A stretch of DNA of 64,000 bases, taken from Panorpa germanica. Lineage: Eukaryota; Arthropoda; Insecta; Mecoptera; Panorpidae. A program made the position numbers and the translations under genes. The stretch spans positions 248,001-312,000 of the forward strand of contig CAVMBN010000143.1 of NCBI GenBank assembly GCA_963678705.1, written 5' to 3'. The notes beneath the pieces were generated by a model. That model did no database searches. It was not told the DNA's origin and was given only the letters and a program-made list of their open reading frames with translations. Within the stretch, counting starts at the first letter, position 1, and every line of letters starts with the position of its first letter. Positions 34,541 to 46,596 of the stretch are shown one piece after another.

Positions 34541-36548
34541 TTGTTATAATTCCTTTATTTACAGTAATAAAGCACTGTATTGACTAGTATCCAGTGCCCC
34601 CGCCCATAAGCCCCAATCGTCACCTCTTGGCTCCATGCTCTCTTACGTTTTCGAACTTTTAATTTGATTCCTCTAAACTTCAGCCATGAAGCGCCTCCTA
34701 CTTTTAGCACTCTGCATCGCTTCTTCTCTGAGCATCGTCGGTCCTTAGAGTACTTTCACAGCGCCCCCGCTGCGTAAAATTATCATTTACCATAATGAAG
34801 CACAGTATTGAACAATGTCCACTGCCCCGCCCCTAAACATCACTCACCTCTTGGCTCCATGCTCTGTATCGTTCTCGCACTTTTAAATGTAATCATCTGC
34901 ACCTTTGCCATAATGCGCCCACTTGCAACACTACAGCTTAACTGAACATCATCACTTATAAGGGCACTTTGCAATACCCCCCGTTTAGCGCAATCATTAA
35001 ATAATCCTGCGCTTCCACCCCCTGCGTACTAATCTCTTAACAATTAGTTTTCCAAATTAATACTTTACTGGCAACCTGCATACTAAATTTCATCCTTAGA
35101 AGTACATTATTTTTTAATAATTATTCGATAAGATATATCTTTAATAAATTTTATACTAATTTCAATGTAAACCTACTAATTACATCAATTCATTTATGTT
35201 TTTAAGAAAACCTAGCAGTTCGCTCTCTAACTGTATATTAATCTCATCTCTAGGCCTTTTCCTTCCCGTTATTGCACTTTCGATTTAATCCCCATACCCC
35301 GCCACCTTCACTTTCAGCACCAAAGCACATATTCTGCAATACGGTTACCTCCCTGAGCCATTATAATCTATCGCCACTACTACTAACACCACTGTTACTT
35401 AGAACTGAACCCCAGCGCCACACTCTTCTCCAATCAGACACTACCAATTCGCTATTACAGCAATTCATTTACATGATTAAAACTGTACTGTAATCTTACA
35501 CTCTATATTTCGTATTTATATTTACGTTATAATATTAATCTCCCCATTAATCCCCGCTCCTGAAATAAAATTGTCAAATTTTAGGCATAGCAATATATTT
35601 TGCTCGTAACAACTCTCACTACCTTTATCTACCCCTACTTTTATAAATGGTCGAAATTTCAAAATTGAGTTCTTTGGCAAAGCGTTTTCCCGCCCCCACT
35701 TCCCCAATTTCACGCCGCTACTATGGTTAAATTTATTATATAAATATGAACGTGCATAGTTTCTATTTTTTTACTTTTTTTGATATTTGGGGCTGTTAAC
35801 TATTTCCCCCCTATACCCCTCACTCCTGTTCGATTTCACAGCACAACAAACGCACCAAAAATCAATCCAATTCTACTACTGAATTTAATTTGAATATCTG
35901 ACTTATATAGAACTATTTAGCTTCTATTTAATATTCTACATGCAAAATATCATCGTTGTACCTCTATATTGTTCTTATACTTAATATTTTATAATTATTG
36001 GCAAACATGCGCAATTAGTGTCTCCATACATACCCTAAGTTATAATACTACATTTTCAATATTTCTGGCTTTTACTGTCTCAACTCCCGCCGCCACTGGA
36101 AATTTGGGGTTGTTTATTTTTTTTCATTAATAACTGTCTACAGCGAGCCTACATATTAAATTTCAACGTCCTAACTCTTTTCTAACATTGCCCCCTGAAA
36201 CTCGCGCCGATACTGAACTTAAATTTCAAATTTCCAACTATTTGCAAATGTGCACATTTATGATCTCAATACACACACCAAATTTCAGTTTTCTATCTTT
36301 TCTAGTTCGTCAGATATTAGCAAAAGTATTTTTTCGAATTTTCCAGTTTTTCCAGTATAAGTTTTTCCACGGAAATTCAAGGAAAAATTCAGGGACGTAG
36401 AAAGTCTTAGAAATTCGTCCTTTACATCATACCAAAATTTGAAGAACTTTGTAGGCGCCTTTTAGAAGATACCATATACGATTTTGTTACCGGATATATA
36501 TATAAATAAATATATAAATATATAAATAACGCTCTATATAAATATCTA
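34540..36548 (-). other. 5' low-coding region of Helitron B
   Basis: Homologous to the same region of Helitron A but about 1.2 kb shorter, with only part of one ~861-bp unit left (junction near 35985). No gene is seen. Confidence 0.7.
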
Positions 36549-37768
36549 TGAGTTCTTATGGGTTTTCCATGTTAAATTGGAACATTACGAACATTATAAT
36601 AGGTAGATGAGTTCTTATGAGTTTTCCATGTTAAATTGGAACATTACGAACATTATAATAAGTAGATTAAAACATAAAAATTAGTTTATATAAATGCGTG
36701 TTTCAAATAATAAAGAGAGTGTATTAATTGTTATAAGTGATGAAGTGAACATCATATGCGGTTTTCTTGCGGTTATAGTGACTGATCGTTCATAAACAAA
36801 CAATGGTAAAAAACAAATGGTGAGTAAGTAGGCTTAAGTAGAAGTATGTACTTAAGATATTTATAGAAATTCAGTGTGCCTTTGATAATGTCTGGTGGCC
36901 AAGTGACATTCAAAAAATTAGGCCGGCAAAAACCTCTAGGAACGTCTACTGCGCTATGGAGAACTTTTTTCATTGTCGAACATTAATTTTACAAACCGAT
37001 TACCGTTCCATGAAAAGGCAACTATCTAAAGGTTGTCCTCAGCGATCCGTAATGGGGCCTGAGCTCTGGAACATGGTATTCGACGAGAACTGTGATTCTC
37101 ACTCCAAACGTTGTGTAAACGAATGCTTTGCCGAAGATAATGTGATCATTGGTTGTGCAAATAGTAGAGAACAACTAGAAAGCCGTTCTCGACCTCCTAT
37201 AGATAAAATGTGTAGTTTTTTTAAGCTACGAAGCTACGAAACGAATACGGTAACAACGAATGATAAACTTGTAACACACCTTGCGCGTGTCACAAGGACG
37301 GAATGGAGCTTAAACTCGGCAACTATGCCGACACTATACAACGGGGCATTTATGCCAATGGTTGTGTATTGTCCTTCGGCATAGTATCACAGGATCAATC
37401 TTGCGGATATTCAGTCATTGTATCTTGCAGAGAAATGTTCTTTATTAAGTTTCTTTAAAGGAAAATAATATTAAAAAATCAACCTTACAAGAGTGCTAAT
37501 AACAAGTGGGATCAATAGACGCAAGATTTAATTTTACATCTACTGATGGTATTTATTCACCTTTAGTAAGTAAATCATAAGAGATACAGTGCAATTAGTG
37601 TCGAGATAGTAAAATTGCAATATTGTTCATTGTTTTTTTCTTTTTGCTAAAATATCTATTGTTTTGTGAAACAATAAATTCTATTGTAATTATTGAAACT
37701 GTGCTCACTAGTAAAAGGAATCATGATACTAGTGAAGTGTAAAGACTTTAATTTTAAATTGATTTAAT

Positions 37769-38720
37769 TTGTGGATTAAAAATCGGTATATGTGGAGAGT
37801 GGGCAAGCGTTCTCTCAAGGACTGGATTATTAACAGCTTCCGTTACGCGTTGGTGATGAGTCATACGAATGACACATTTTACCCCTTTAGTAAGGCACGC
37901 AAAATGCAGAGAACTCCGCCCAAGCAAACAAAGGAACCGCAAGCGGGAACAAAAGAACAAATGGAATTAGAAAGTCAGTCATTACATCCAATGACAACTA
38001 TTACCTATCAAGAAGAAAACAATGGTTTAAATACCAAAAAGAGAAACAGTTATATACTGCACTGAAAAAGAAAAGAGCAGAAAAAACCATACTACTTGAA
38101 AAGTCGAACAATTGGAAGCGCAGATGCGCTAATTGGAAGAAAGGGAAAACAGGCGGGCTGATTACAAAACAAATAGTCAAACTAAAGCTGATAAATATAA
38201 GACAGATAAAGATGATCTAAATAGGGAGACCGATTGGATCGTTAAAAAGAGAAAATTTAAAAAACGCAAACCAAATACATCACCTTACATCTCTCCTGAA
38301 AAAGATGTAATTAAAACCCAACCACAAACTAAAAACGATACTGAAATTATTACCAATTAAGATAAGTGTTCGTCCGCCACCTATTAATGTAAGGGGTATA
38401 AAGGAATATAAAATACTCTATGAAATCTTAAAAAAATACAACCGATCAAGAATGCAAGGTAACGGCCCTGAGTAATACCGCATGGAAAATTAATGCGCCT
38501 GATCCCAATGCGTACAGAGGGTTAGCGCATAAATTGAATGAGGGAAAATTTCAGTAGCACACATATGAAGACAAGAATGAGAGAATAATTAATGTCATGG
38601 CTAAAGGATTACATCCTTCATGTGAAAAAGATGACATCATTAAAGATCTCAAAGCTAAAGGACTAAACGTGTTGGATGCTGTAAACATCATTAAAAAGGA
38701 TACAAGGATCTAAGAAAATG
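37769..38720 (+). pseudogene. Jockey ORF1 remnant
   Basis: The N-terminal part is Lys/Gln-rich (KMQRTPPKQTKEPQAGTKEQ). At 38490-38700 the sequence reads WKINAPDPNAYRGLAHKL and VMAKGLHPSCEKDDIIKDL, which matches the RNA-binding-type domain that precedes the zinc knuckles in Jockey ORF1. Several frame changes and stops lie between 38065 and 38580. The CCHC knuckles expected after this domain are absent, so a deletion probably joined ORF1 to the start of ORF2. ORF1 proteins bind element RNA. Confidence 0.65.
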
Positions 38721-38780
38721 GTGAAAAAATAACTACGTAAATAGAAACTGAATTGAAAACAATGCAACAAAGAAATAGAA

Positions 38781-41448
38781 ATGAATAACGTGGTAACAAT
38801 AGCTGCCTGGAATGCAAACGGATTACAAGAACGCATTCATGAACTAGAGCTATTCATGCGCTTACAGAAAATTGATATATGCCTTGTGTCGGAGACACAT
38901 TTTACACGAGAGTCGTATATTAAACTTAATAACTTTAACATATACAAGTCAATTCTTCCGGCAAATAAAGCGAGGGGAGGAACCGCAATAATAATTAATG
39001 GAAGAATCAAACATAACGCTGAAGTAAACATCGAAACAGATGAAATGCAAGTGACGATAGTGTCAGTGCATATACAAAATTAAAGGTTCAAAATAGCAGC
39101 TATATATTGTCCACCGAGATATAACTTAAAATAGAAAACTACGCGAACCTGTTCAAAACAATAGGCAACAAATTTTTTATTGGTGGAGATCTTAACGCCA
39201 AAAACACTTTCTGGGGCTCTCGGTTAACCACGGCCAAGGGAAAGGAGCTCTACCAGGCTGGATGCGAACAAAAGTGCGACTTCCTTTTCACAGGAATGCC
39301 AACGTACTGGCCAACAGATTGTGATAACATTCCAGACCTGATTGACTTTTTTATTATTAAAGGACTGTCGAGGAACTATATGCACATTATTAGTGATAAA
39401 ACAATATCGTCGGATCACACTCCGATTATACTTACCATTACCAGCTCAGTAATAATAAAAAGTGCACCACCAAGCCTTACTAATAATAGAACCGACTGAG
39501 AAAGATTCCGTGAAGATCTTGAGCTAAGAACAAACCTACAAACACCGCTAAAAACATTGAAACAACTAGAAGACGACATCGACTTGTTAGTGAAAAAAAT
39601 CCAAAACGCAGCGTGGAGAAATACTCCGGTAGTGAAAAGTAAAGGAAATCTTGATGTGAAGTTCCCACAGGAGATAAGAGAACTAGTAAGTAAAAAGCGG
39701 AGAGCTAGGAAGAAATGGCAAATGAGTAGAGCACCACAGGACAAAACCACACTAAATTCATTAGTAAACAAATTAAAGGAGTTGCTGAAAGAATTCAAGA
39801 ATGATAGCTTCAGTTGGTGCCTGAGCGGACTCTCTGCAGAAAAAGACACAGAGTACTCACTGTGGAAAGCAGCAAAAACCATAAAGAGACCGAAGAATCA
39901 GAACCCACCTATCAAAAAAGAAGACGGATCTTGGATGGTCAACAATAAACAAAAAGCCGACTTATTCGCTGATCATTTAGAAAAGACATTTAAACCGTAT
40001 CCACGACAGACTACTGAGGAAGAAATCAGATGCAGCAGAAGAACGGAGAACCAAAAAATTCTTCCAGTCACTTTTAAGGAACTAAAGAACGTAATAAAGA
40101 GCGATTTGAACGCTATAAAGGCCCCAGGATTTGACCTAATAACAGGTAAGGTTATAAAGGAACTACCTGATATAGCATTGAAAAAGCTCCTACACCACTA
40201 CAATGCAGCTATCAGACTACTATATGTTCCTAGTCAATGGAAAGTAGCTAAAGTGATAATGTTACCTAAACCCGGTAAACCTCCAAATGAGATTATAAGC
40301 TATCGGCCAATTTCATTATTACCAGTATTATCAAAAATATTCGAGAAGCTACTGCTGAAGAGACTGAAGCCAATAATATCTGAAAGAAATCTAATCCCTG
40401 ACCATGAATTCGGATTTCAAAGTAAACACACGACCATTGAACAAGTCCATCGGATTACCAATATTATTGAAAAAGCACTGGAAACACAACAACTATGTTT
40501 GTGTGTGTTTCTTGATGTGGCACAGGCATTCGACAAGGTATAGCATCAAGGATTATTATACAAACTAAAAAAAGATTTACCTGGTGATTGGTACCATATT
40601 CTTAAATCTTTTTTCAAATGTAGACACTTTAGAGTGAAAGTGGACGATTAGTACTCAGATATGAAACAGATAAAAGCAGGAGTTCCACAAGGCAGCGTCC
40701 TTGGTCCAGTTCTGTACTTATTATATACACGGGATATACCACAACCTAAGAACAGTAAAATAGCTACATTCGCAGACGACACAGCGATAATGGTTGTTGG
40801 AAAAAATGAGAAAGAGGTTACCAGAAAACTACAGCATTCACTAGACGAGCTTTGCAAATGGACAAAGAAATGGCGATTTAAGCTGAACGAAGCCAAATCC
40901 ACGCACATCAACTTTACAAATCAAATAACTACTCCTCTCACAGTTACTATCACAGCCAAAAAATACCCTATTCCAACACAGCGAAATACCTTTGCATGAC
41001 GCTTGACGCAAAACTCAAGTGGAAGGAGCATGTTAAGATAAAAAGAGAACAGCTAAATAATAAAATCAGGAAAATGCACTGGCTTATGGGAAAACATTCT
41101 CAGCTTACAGTGCACAACAAACTGTTATTGTATAAGCAAATACTGAAACCCATATGGACTTATGGTATACAACTTTGGGGTTATACCAAAAAAACAAATT
41201 TACCAATAATTCAAACTTTCCAAAACAAAGTACTACGAAGCATTACAAATGCGCCCTGGTACATACGGAATAATAACTTACACCGTAATCTAAAGATGCC
41301 CACCGTTGACGAAGAAGTCAGGAAGGCAGCAAGCAAACATCTACTGCGACTGCAAAACCACCAGAATGAAGAAATTCTGCAGCTGCTTAATAACAGAGAG
41401 AATCTGCGCAGATTGAAGAGGACCAAGCCAGAAGACTTGACCCTGTGA
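38781..41448 (+). pseudogene. Jockey ORF2 (endonuclease and reverse transcriptase), broken
   Basis: The endonuclease starts at ATG 38781 (AAWNANGL, CLVSETHFT), and its later motifs GGDLNAKNTFWGSR and SSDHTPI lie at 39180-39430 after a stop and frame change near 39080-39150. The RT is well kept: SYRPISLLPVLSKIFEKLL, FLDVAQAFDKV, AGVPQGSVLGP and the catalytic FADDTAI. TAG stops are at 40541 (where the family has Trp) and 40649, and a one-base frame change occurs near 40990. The thumb and C-terminus (40996-41448, YKQILKPIWTYGIQLWG) are open. The enzyme would nick DNA and copy its RNA there. Confidence 0.88.
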
Positions 41449-42128
41449 TTCTGCTACTACAAACCACACAAGTTTTTAAAATTTTGGAACTAGTCAGTGG
41501 ACTAGAACTGAACAATTATATTTAACTTTTTAAATATAAATTACTAGATAAGCCTCGCTTAGTTGTAATATTCTTGTAAATAATAAAAAAAAAAGAAAAA
41601 ATCTTGCGGATTCTTTAGACAATTTCTTTAGATTTAAAAATCACTCATGCACTCACTCAAGTACAAATTACGCTAGAACTGAAAAAATCAAATTTTTATG
41701 ATTTAAAGGTAATGCGACAAATTTCGAGGATTTAAAGTTAATGCGGCTGTCGGATGAAAGTCTGGAGTCGATACAAAATGTATTGCCAAAGAGATAAATG
41801 CATATATGCATAAGGTCCCATCTGGCAAGACAGATGGGACCTAATAGAAGAAGGAAGACCTACGTATTGGTGTACAAAGACGTTAATATTGCCTTGCAAC
41901 ACAAGTTTCCTATCTACTGTGTGTGTGATCGGCTCCTGCTACTTTAGGTGTAAAAAGTGATTAAAAGTGAGAAATTAATTACGGAAAAAAATTTAATATA
42001 TTATATGAATACTTTTTCTAACGAAAAGTATTTAAGTTTATTTTAAATTTGTGTTAATTTACCCTAAAATCAGTGTTTTTACAAAAGTTTGACAGTTGGA
42101 AACCAGTGTTAAAAACGAATTTTTATTA

Positions 42129-42374
42129 CGCGTACACGCGGTCTTATAAACAAAACCTTAAAATTGTAACTTTGTTGTTTGATTTAAAACATTATTAAGT
42201 GCGATAGACAAAGAAAGTGATAGTAATTAGGTTAGTGTTAGTGCTAAAACATCAAGTGGTTAAGAAATTCAAGAAATCTGTAGAGCTATATAAGGAAGAC
42301 TTCATATAAATACTACAAATATACGGAAGACAAAAGGTTGCCGCCCACTATCAAGTAAGTCGAATAACATTAAT
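42129..42374 (+). repeat. satellite unit 7, truncated
   Basis: Only the first ~246 bases of the unit are present, through the cgcccactatcaagtaagtcg region. It then meets the LTR of the outer BEL/Pao element at 42375. Confidence 0.88.
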
Positions 42375-43032
42375 TGGTTGGGGAGTTTGGACCTTTTTTA
42401 GATCTATAAGCTGGCTAGAGCTTATTTGTGATTTGTCGGCGGTATCCAAGTTCTCGAGCGGCTCGGGGGCGCTCAGTTCCTTTCAATAGCTTAGGGTGCG
42501 CACAATTCATTTATGAAGGACCTTTTTGTTATTAATTTATTAATAACAATTTTTTATTTATATCAGAAGAAGCAGCGAAACAAAAGAACTTTCCAGAATA
42601 CATTTATTTTACAATTACACTATTGGATTACATGGATTGATTGAATATTTTTACTGATCAAATACTAGTTTCGACACTATGATGATTTTAATTAACTCTC
42701 GGTTTTAATTATTTTATAATATTTTAAATTAATATTACTTTTGTTTATGCACTAAAGGTTAAAGCGAGCTGACTGCTTGATGGCTCAGTTAAAAATGATG
42801 AAATACGAACATAAACGTAGTGTCGATGCCTAGTAGAAATGTGGTCGTGGCACAAAGGCAGTTTGCTTGAGTAAGGTTCGGTACCACTCAAAAGGATCGT
42901 TGTATCTGAGTATAAAATCAAATACGCATAAAAAATAAATGGTTAACAAAAGAATTCTTAAAACTAACATTAATCAAAAAATAAAGGCAAGATATTTATA
43001 TTAAATATGAATACTGAATGCGTTTATAAACA
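42375..43032 (-). repeat. left LTR of the outer BEL/Pao element (658 bp)
   Basis: It begins TGGTTGGGGAG and ends cgtttataaaca. The other copy at 52589 shares both ends but is much shorter (176 bp). Confidence 0.85.
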
Positions 43033-43075
43033 TTCTCCCGGGCGTTGAAATTGGGATATGTTATCAAAGTTTCAA

Positions 43076-46000
43076 TTAATGTTCGATTGGTAGTGGAGCA
43101 AGATGTTGCACTAGACGTTTTAATTTGCCTTTGATTGTTTTTATAGTGGCTAGACGAGCCGTTAAATCATCACTAACACTCACTTTTACTATACGACCCA
43201 ACATCCAGTGGGATGGAGGTAGATTAGGTTCTTTGATTAAAACCAAACTTCCGGGTTGCGGTACAACACCTGTAGAAGTTTTCCATTTCGAAAGTTGATT
43301 GCAGTGTCCAAGATAATCATTCGACCAGCGTTTCCAGAAGCTTTGAATGCAGTCCTGAAGTTGTGTGAAGCGCTGCATTCTGCTTAGATTGATTGGAGCG
43401 TCCACTGCTGGAGCAATGCTAGTAAGTTTCCGTCCTATTAGATGGTGTCCAGGGGTGATAGGAACTAGGTCGTTAGGATCATTGGAGGCGGGATAAAGAG
43501 GGCGAGAATTGAGTTTTGCCTCTATTTGGGTTAGCAATGTGTAAGTGTCTTCGAAAGTAAAGTGATTATTTTGTATAAGACGTTTAAGGTGTGATTTTGT
43601 GGACTTGATGTTACTCTCCCAAAAAACCTCCCCAACTAGGCGAGTATGGTGGAATGAACTTCCATGTTATGGTTGAATCAGGAGCCACAGTTTGTATTGT
43701 TTTTGCATTATTTCCATCCAAAAAAAATTTACCTAAAGCCCGGCTGGCTTCAACAAAGTTTGTGCCATTATCAGAATAAATGATATTAGGTTTGCCTCTG
43801 CGCGATATGAATCGATTCAGAGCAGCTAAAAAGCACTGAGTCGTAAGTTCAGTAACCAATTCTAAATGTATAGCCTTTGTTGCGAAGCAGATAAATAAAC
43901 AAATGTAAGATTTTAATAATTTACTACCTCGGCCATATTTGTTTCTGACCATAATAGGGCCAGCATAATCGACGCCGGTGTCTTTGAAAGGAAAATCCAA
44001 AGAAACTCTTAGTATTGGAAGAGAACCCATTTTTGGTGATGTAAAACGTGGTTTTTGTTTAAAACATGTCACACAGCGATGTACGATGTTTTTTGCTAAC
44101 GATATGCCTTTAATGGGCCAATATTGGTCCCTTATGCTGAATAATAATTTTTGAGGACCTGGATGAAATAATCTCAGGTGTTCCTTCTCCATTATCAGCG
44201 TCGTTAATTTGTGTTTGTTGTGTTGAACAATAGGATGTCGTCTGTGAAATTCGAAATTTGGATATTTTAGTCTGCCACCTACTCTGATGATGTCGTTATC
44301 GTCGAGGAGGGATTGAGACAAAGCAATGTGATTTTATTTGCTAAAGGTGCGTTACACTTTAGCGATTTTAATTCAGACGCAAAATGTTCTTTTTGTGCTA
44401 ACTTTACGAGAAGTTGCATTGAATCTTGTAATTCTGTAACCGTTAAAATGCCTTTTGCCTTATTTTGTTTGTTTCTACAGTTGTGTATAAAACGTAGGCA
44501 ATGCGCGGTGACTCTATTGAAAATGTATCAAATATAGGATTTGATATGGTAATGGAATGATTCGCTAATATAATTGATTTCGTTTCCGGTAAAGATTTTA
44601 CAGTAAAATTGCTTTCAGGCCATGAACTTTCTGATTGCGATAACCAGTCTGGACCTTGCCACCAGAAATTGTGATCAATTATATTACTAGCAAGAATGCC
44701 TCGCGAAATAAAATCAGCTGGATTATATTCAGTACGCGCATGACGCCATTGAGTGATGGAATTCATGTCTGTCTGAATTTCGGAAACACGATTTGCTACA
44801 AAAGTCTTTAATGTGTTAGGTATGCATTTAAGCCATGATAGTACAATAACTGAATCAGACCAGAGAATTATGCGAATTACCGGTACAGATATTATTGACA
44901 ACAATTTTTTAATCATTCTCGACAGCAACAATGCTGCACATAATTCCAAGCATGGAATGGTTAGCGATTTTAAAGGCGATACTTTAGACTTTGAATGTAA
45001 TAGAGTTGTTTTAGAAATATTTTCATTATTAGTGCTTTTAAAATATATGCAAGCACCGTATGCACGTTCTGACGCGTCACAAAAGCCATGAATATTAATG
45101 GTTTCGAAATTACTGATTATTGACTTTCGCGGTATGGATACGTTATTTAAGTTTGGCAACTGTTTTATTAAAGCAGTCCAAATATTTGCTAAATGTTCTG
45201 GAACTTCGTCGTCCCAATGTAAGTTGACTAGACATAATTGCTGTATCATTTTTTGAAAAGGTATGACACAAGGCGATAGTAATCCAAGTGGATCAAAAAT
45301 TTTAGCAATAAATGATAAAATATTTCGTTTAGTTAATTTAACAGGTGGTTCAAAATGTGCAATAATGTATTTGAAACAGTCCGTTTTAGAGCTCCATTTG
45401 ACACCTAGCGTTTTGGAATGTTATATATCTGCGTGTTCGATATAGAAATGTTTGTCGTTTGTTGTATTGTCCAAGTCGACTAATGCAGCAGGATCATTGG
45501 ATATCCATTTATGTAGATTAAATCCTGCACTGCTTAAAATTTCAATAATTTTATTGCAGCGTTGTTTGAGCTCTTCTAGATCATTTGACCCAGTCAGCAT
45601 GTCATCAACATAAAAATCATTGATGATTGTATTTGCAGCATTTGGATGTGAAGTTGTATTGTCGTATCCTAGCTGCGTTAAGCTTCTTATTGCAAGATAA
45701 GCAGCAGATAATATACCGTAAGTTACAGTGTTTAACTGATAAGCTTTTAGTTTGTGGTCTGTGTTATCTCTCCAAAGAATCTGTTGAAGATTTCTTTGAG
45801 ATGGGTGTATTAGTTTTTGTCGGTACATCATTGCAATGTCTGCTACGACTACATATTCGTTTTGACGAAATTTTGTTAAGATAGTAAATAAGTTATTTTG
45901 AATGGTTGGCCCATTCGCTTGTAAGGAGTTAAGCGATGTGTTTGTGCTACTTGACATAGAGCCGTCAAAGACCACTCTCAACTTGCTTGTGGTACTACTT

Positions 46001-46524
46001 AGTTTTATTATACCGTGATGTGGTAAAAAGTACGAAGGTTCAGACGAGGTCTAATTAGGGTTAACAGTCATGTGACCCAATTGTATATATTCGTGGATAA
46101 ACGCAGAATACATGGACTAATATTGCTCGTTATTAGCAAATTTTCTTTCAAGTGATAGAAAGCGTTTAGTAGCGGCCGTTTTGGAATCTCCTTGCATTGA
46201 TGCAGGCAATTTTAGTGGTAAAGTTACTCTTAATCTACCATCGGAATCGCGAGTGGTAGTTTTATTGAAGTGTTCTTGACACGCTTGTTTCTCGATCGTT
46301 AAAGAACTACATTCCTTAACAGACTCAATTTCCCAAAACTTGATCATTTGAGTTTGTAAAGATGCGTGATAACAATGAGCATTGTTGTTGTTAGTATTAA
46401 CTTTATAGTTGGTAACTATCCAACCCATGGAAGTACGTTGCAAATTTAATCGATTATTAAACAGCTTTGTTTTGCCAACATGTAGTAGTTTCCAAAATAT
46501 ATCGGCACCCAATAATAAATCCAC
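43076..46524 (-). pseudogene. BEL/Pao pol region, fossil
   Basis: Reading along the minus strand: a region after the protease (MDLLLGADIFWKLL, LNLQRTSMGWIV), the reverse transcriptase (MRVVFDGSMSSS, catalytic FYVDDMLTG), an RNase H-like/peptidase A17-linked part (FCDASERAYGACIYFKS), the integrase zinc and core region (CVTCFKQKP, GVDYAGPI, IYSDNGTNFVEA) and the C-terminal DUF5641-type domain (SLVLIKEPNLPPSHWMLGRI). All domains of a Pao pol are recognisable and in the normal order. It is broken, with about four or five breaks. Confidence 0.88.
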
Positions 46525-46596
46525 CGATTGTGGTTTATTAAAACTAGGATCCGCTAGTTTTATATTAGAGGGTATTGCTAAATTGTTAATATCTAA

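Larger units (their letters stand above)
33158..36607 (-). mobile_element. Helitron B, inserted in Helitron A
   Basis: About 3450 bp with the same ends as Helitron A: 5' TCTACC at 36607 preceded by A, and the 3' hairpin plus CTAG at 33158 followed by T. It sits 59 bases inside the 5' end of Helitron A, at an A|T step. The leftover 59 bases of A (36608-36666) therefore look like a tandem repeat of the first 59 bases of B (36549-36607). B is a few percent different from A and lacks most of A's internal ~860-bp duplication. It carries the same LINE fragment, so both descend from one ancestor that had already acquired it. Confidence 0.85.
28521..36666 (-). mobile_element. Helitron A (outer), non-autonomous, split by Helitron B
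   Basis: On the minus strand the element starts TCTACTTATTATAATG at 36666, preceded by A. It ends ...GTCGCTTTGCGAC (5-bp stem, 3-base loop), then GGGGCGAAGCG, then CTAG at 28521, followed by T. These are standard Helitron ends: 5' TC, a 3' hairpin about 11 bases before CTRR, and insertion between A and T with no target duplication. Removing 28521-36666 restores the satellite unit exactly. Its own sequence is 28521-33157 plus 36608-36666, about 4.7 kb. It has no Rep/helicase gene, so it needed an autonomous partner. It contains a LINE reverse-transcriptase fragment and a long low-coding region with internal duplications. Confidence 0.85.
37409..41599 (+). mobile_element. Jockey-type LINE, near full length, decayed
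   Basis: The element is flanked by a 12-bp target duplication AATCTTGCGGAT (37397-37408 and 41600-41611) and ends in an A-rich tail (aataataaaaaaaaaagaaaaa). It starts ATTCAGTCATTG, close to the CAGTCATT-like 5' ends of Jockey-group elements, so it may be full length at the 5' side. ORF1 and ORF2 remnants follow in the usual order. It inserted in satellite unit 6, downstream of the Helitron insertion. It is dead: both ORFs have stops and frameshifts. Confidence 0.88.
28264..42128 (+). repeat. satellite unit 6, split by Helitrons and a LINE
   Basis: Pieces are 28264-28520, 36667-37408 and 41612-42128 (about 1516 bp). The Helitron insertion left no duplication: ataaataata at 28520 and ttaaaaca from 36667 reproduce the uninterrupted unit. 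About 90 bases of the unit are missing next to the LINE's right end. An RT fragment is at 36956-37384. Confidence 0.88.
11797..42374 (+). repeat. ~1.59-kb satellite array carrying LINE reverse-transcriptase remnants (interrupted)
   Basis: Six units and part of a seventh follow head to tail, each beginning CGCGTACACGCG (a 5-bp inverted repeat around AC). Starts are 11797, 13378, 14971, 16560, 18150, 28264 and 42129; uninterrupted units are 1581-1593 bp. Copies differ by a few percent by eye. Each has a TATA-like GCTATATAAGG, a splice-donor-like CAAGTAAGT, and then a decayed RT segment (FDNVWWPSDLQRIR, KGCPQ.SVMGPELWNMVF, FADDNVILVCANSREQLE, WQDRWNLI.EGRPTYWF). The RT resembles the R1/I group of LINEs. 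Three insertions split the array: the LTR element, the Helitrons and the Jockey LINE. Confidence 0.93.

Noticed and set aside
36549-36666. Simple 59-bp tandem duplication
   Set aside because: It is better explained as the 5' ends of two nested Helitrons, since both copies start with the element's terminal TCTAC.
39415-39882. 155-residue minus-strand frame in the Jockey LINE
   Set aside because: It is an antisense shadow of the ORF2 region; no domain and Ser/Phe/Leu-rich.
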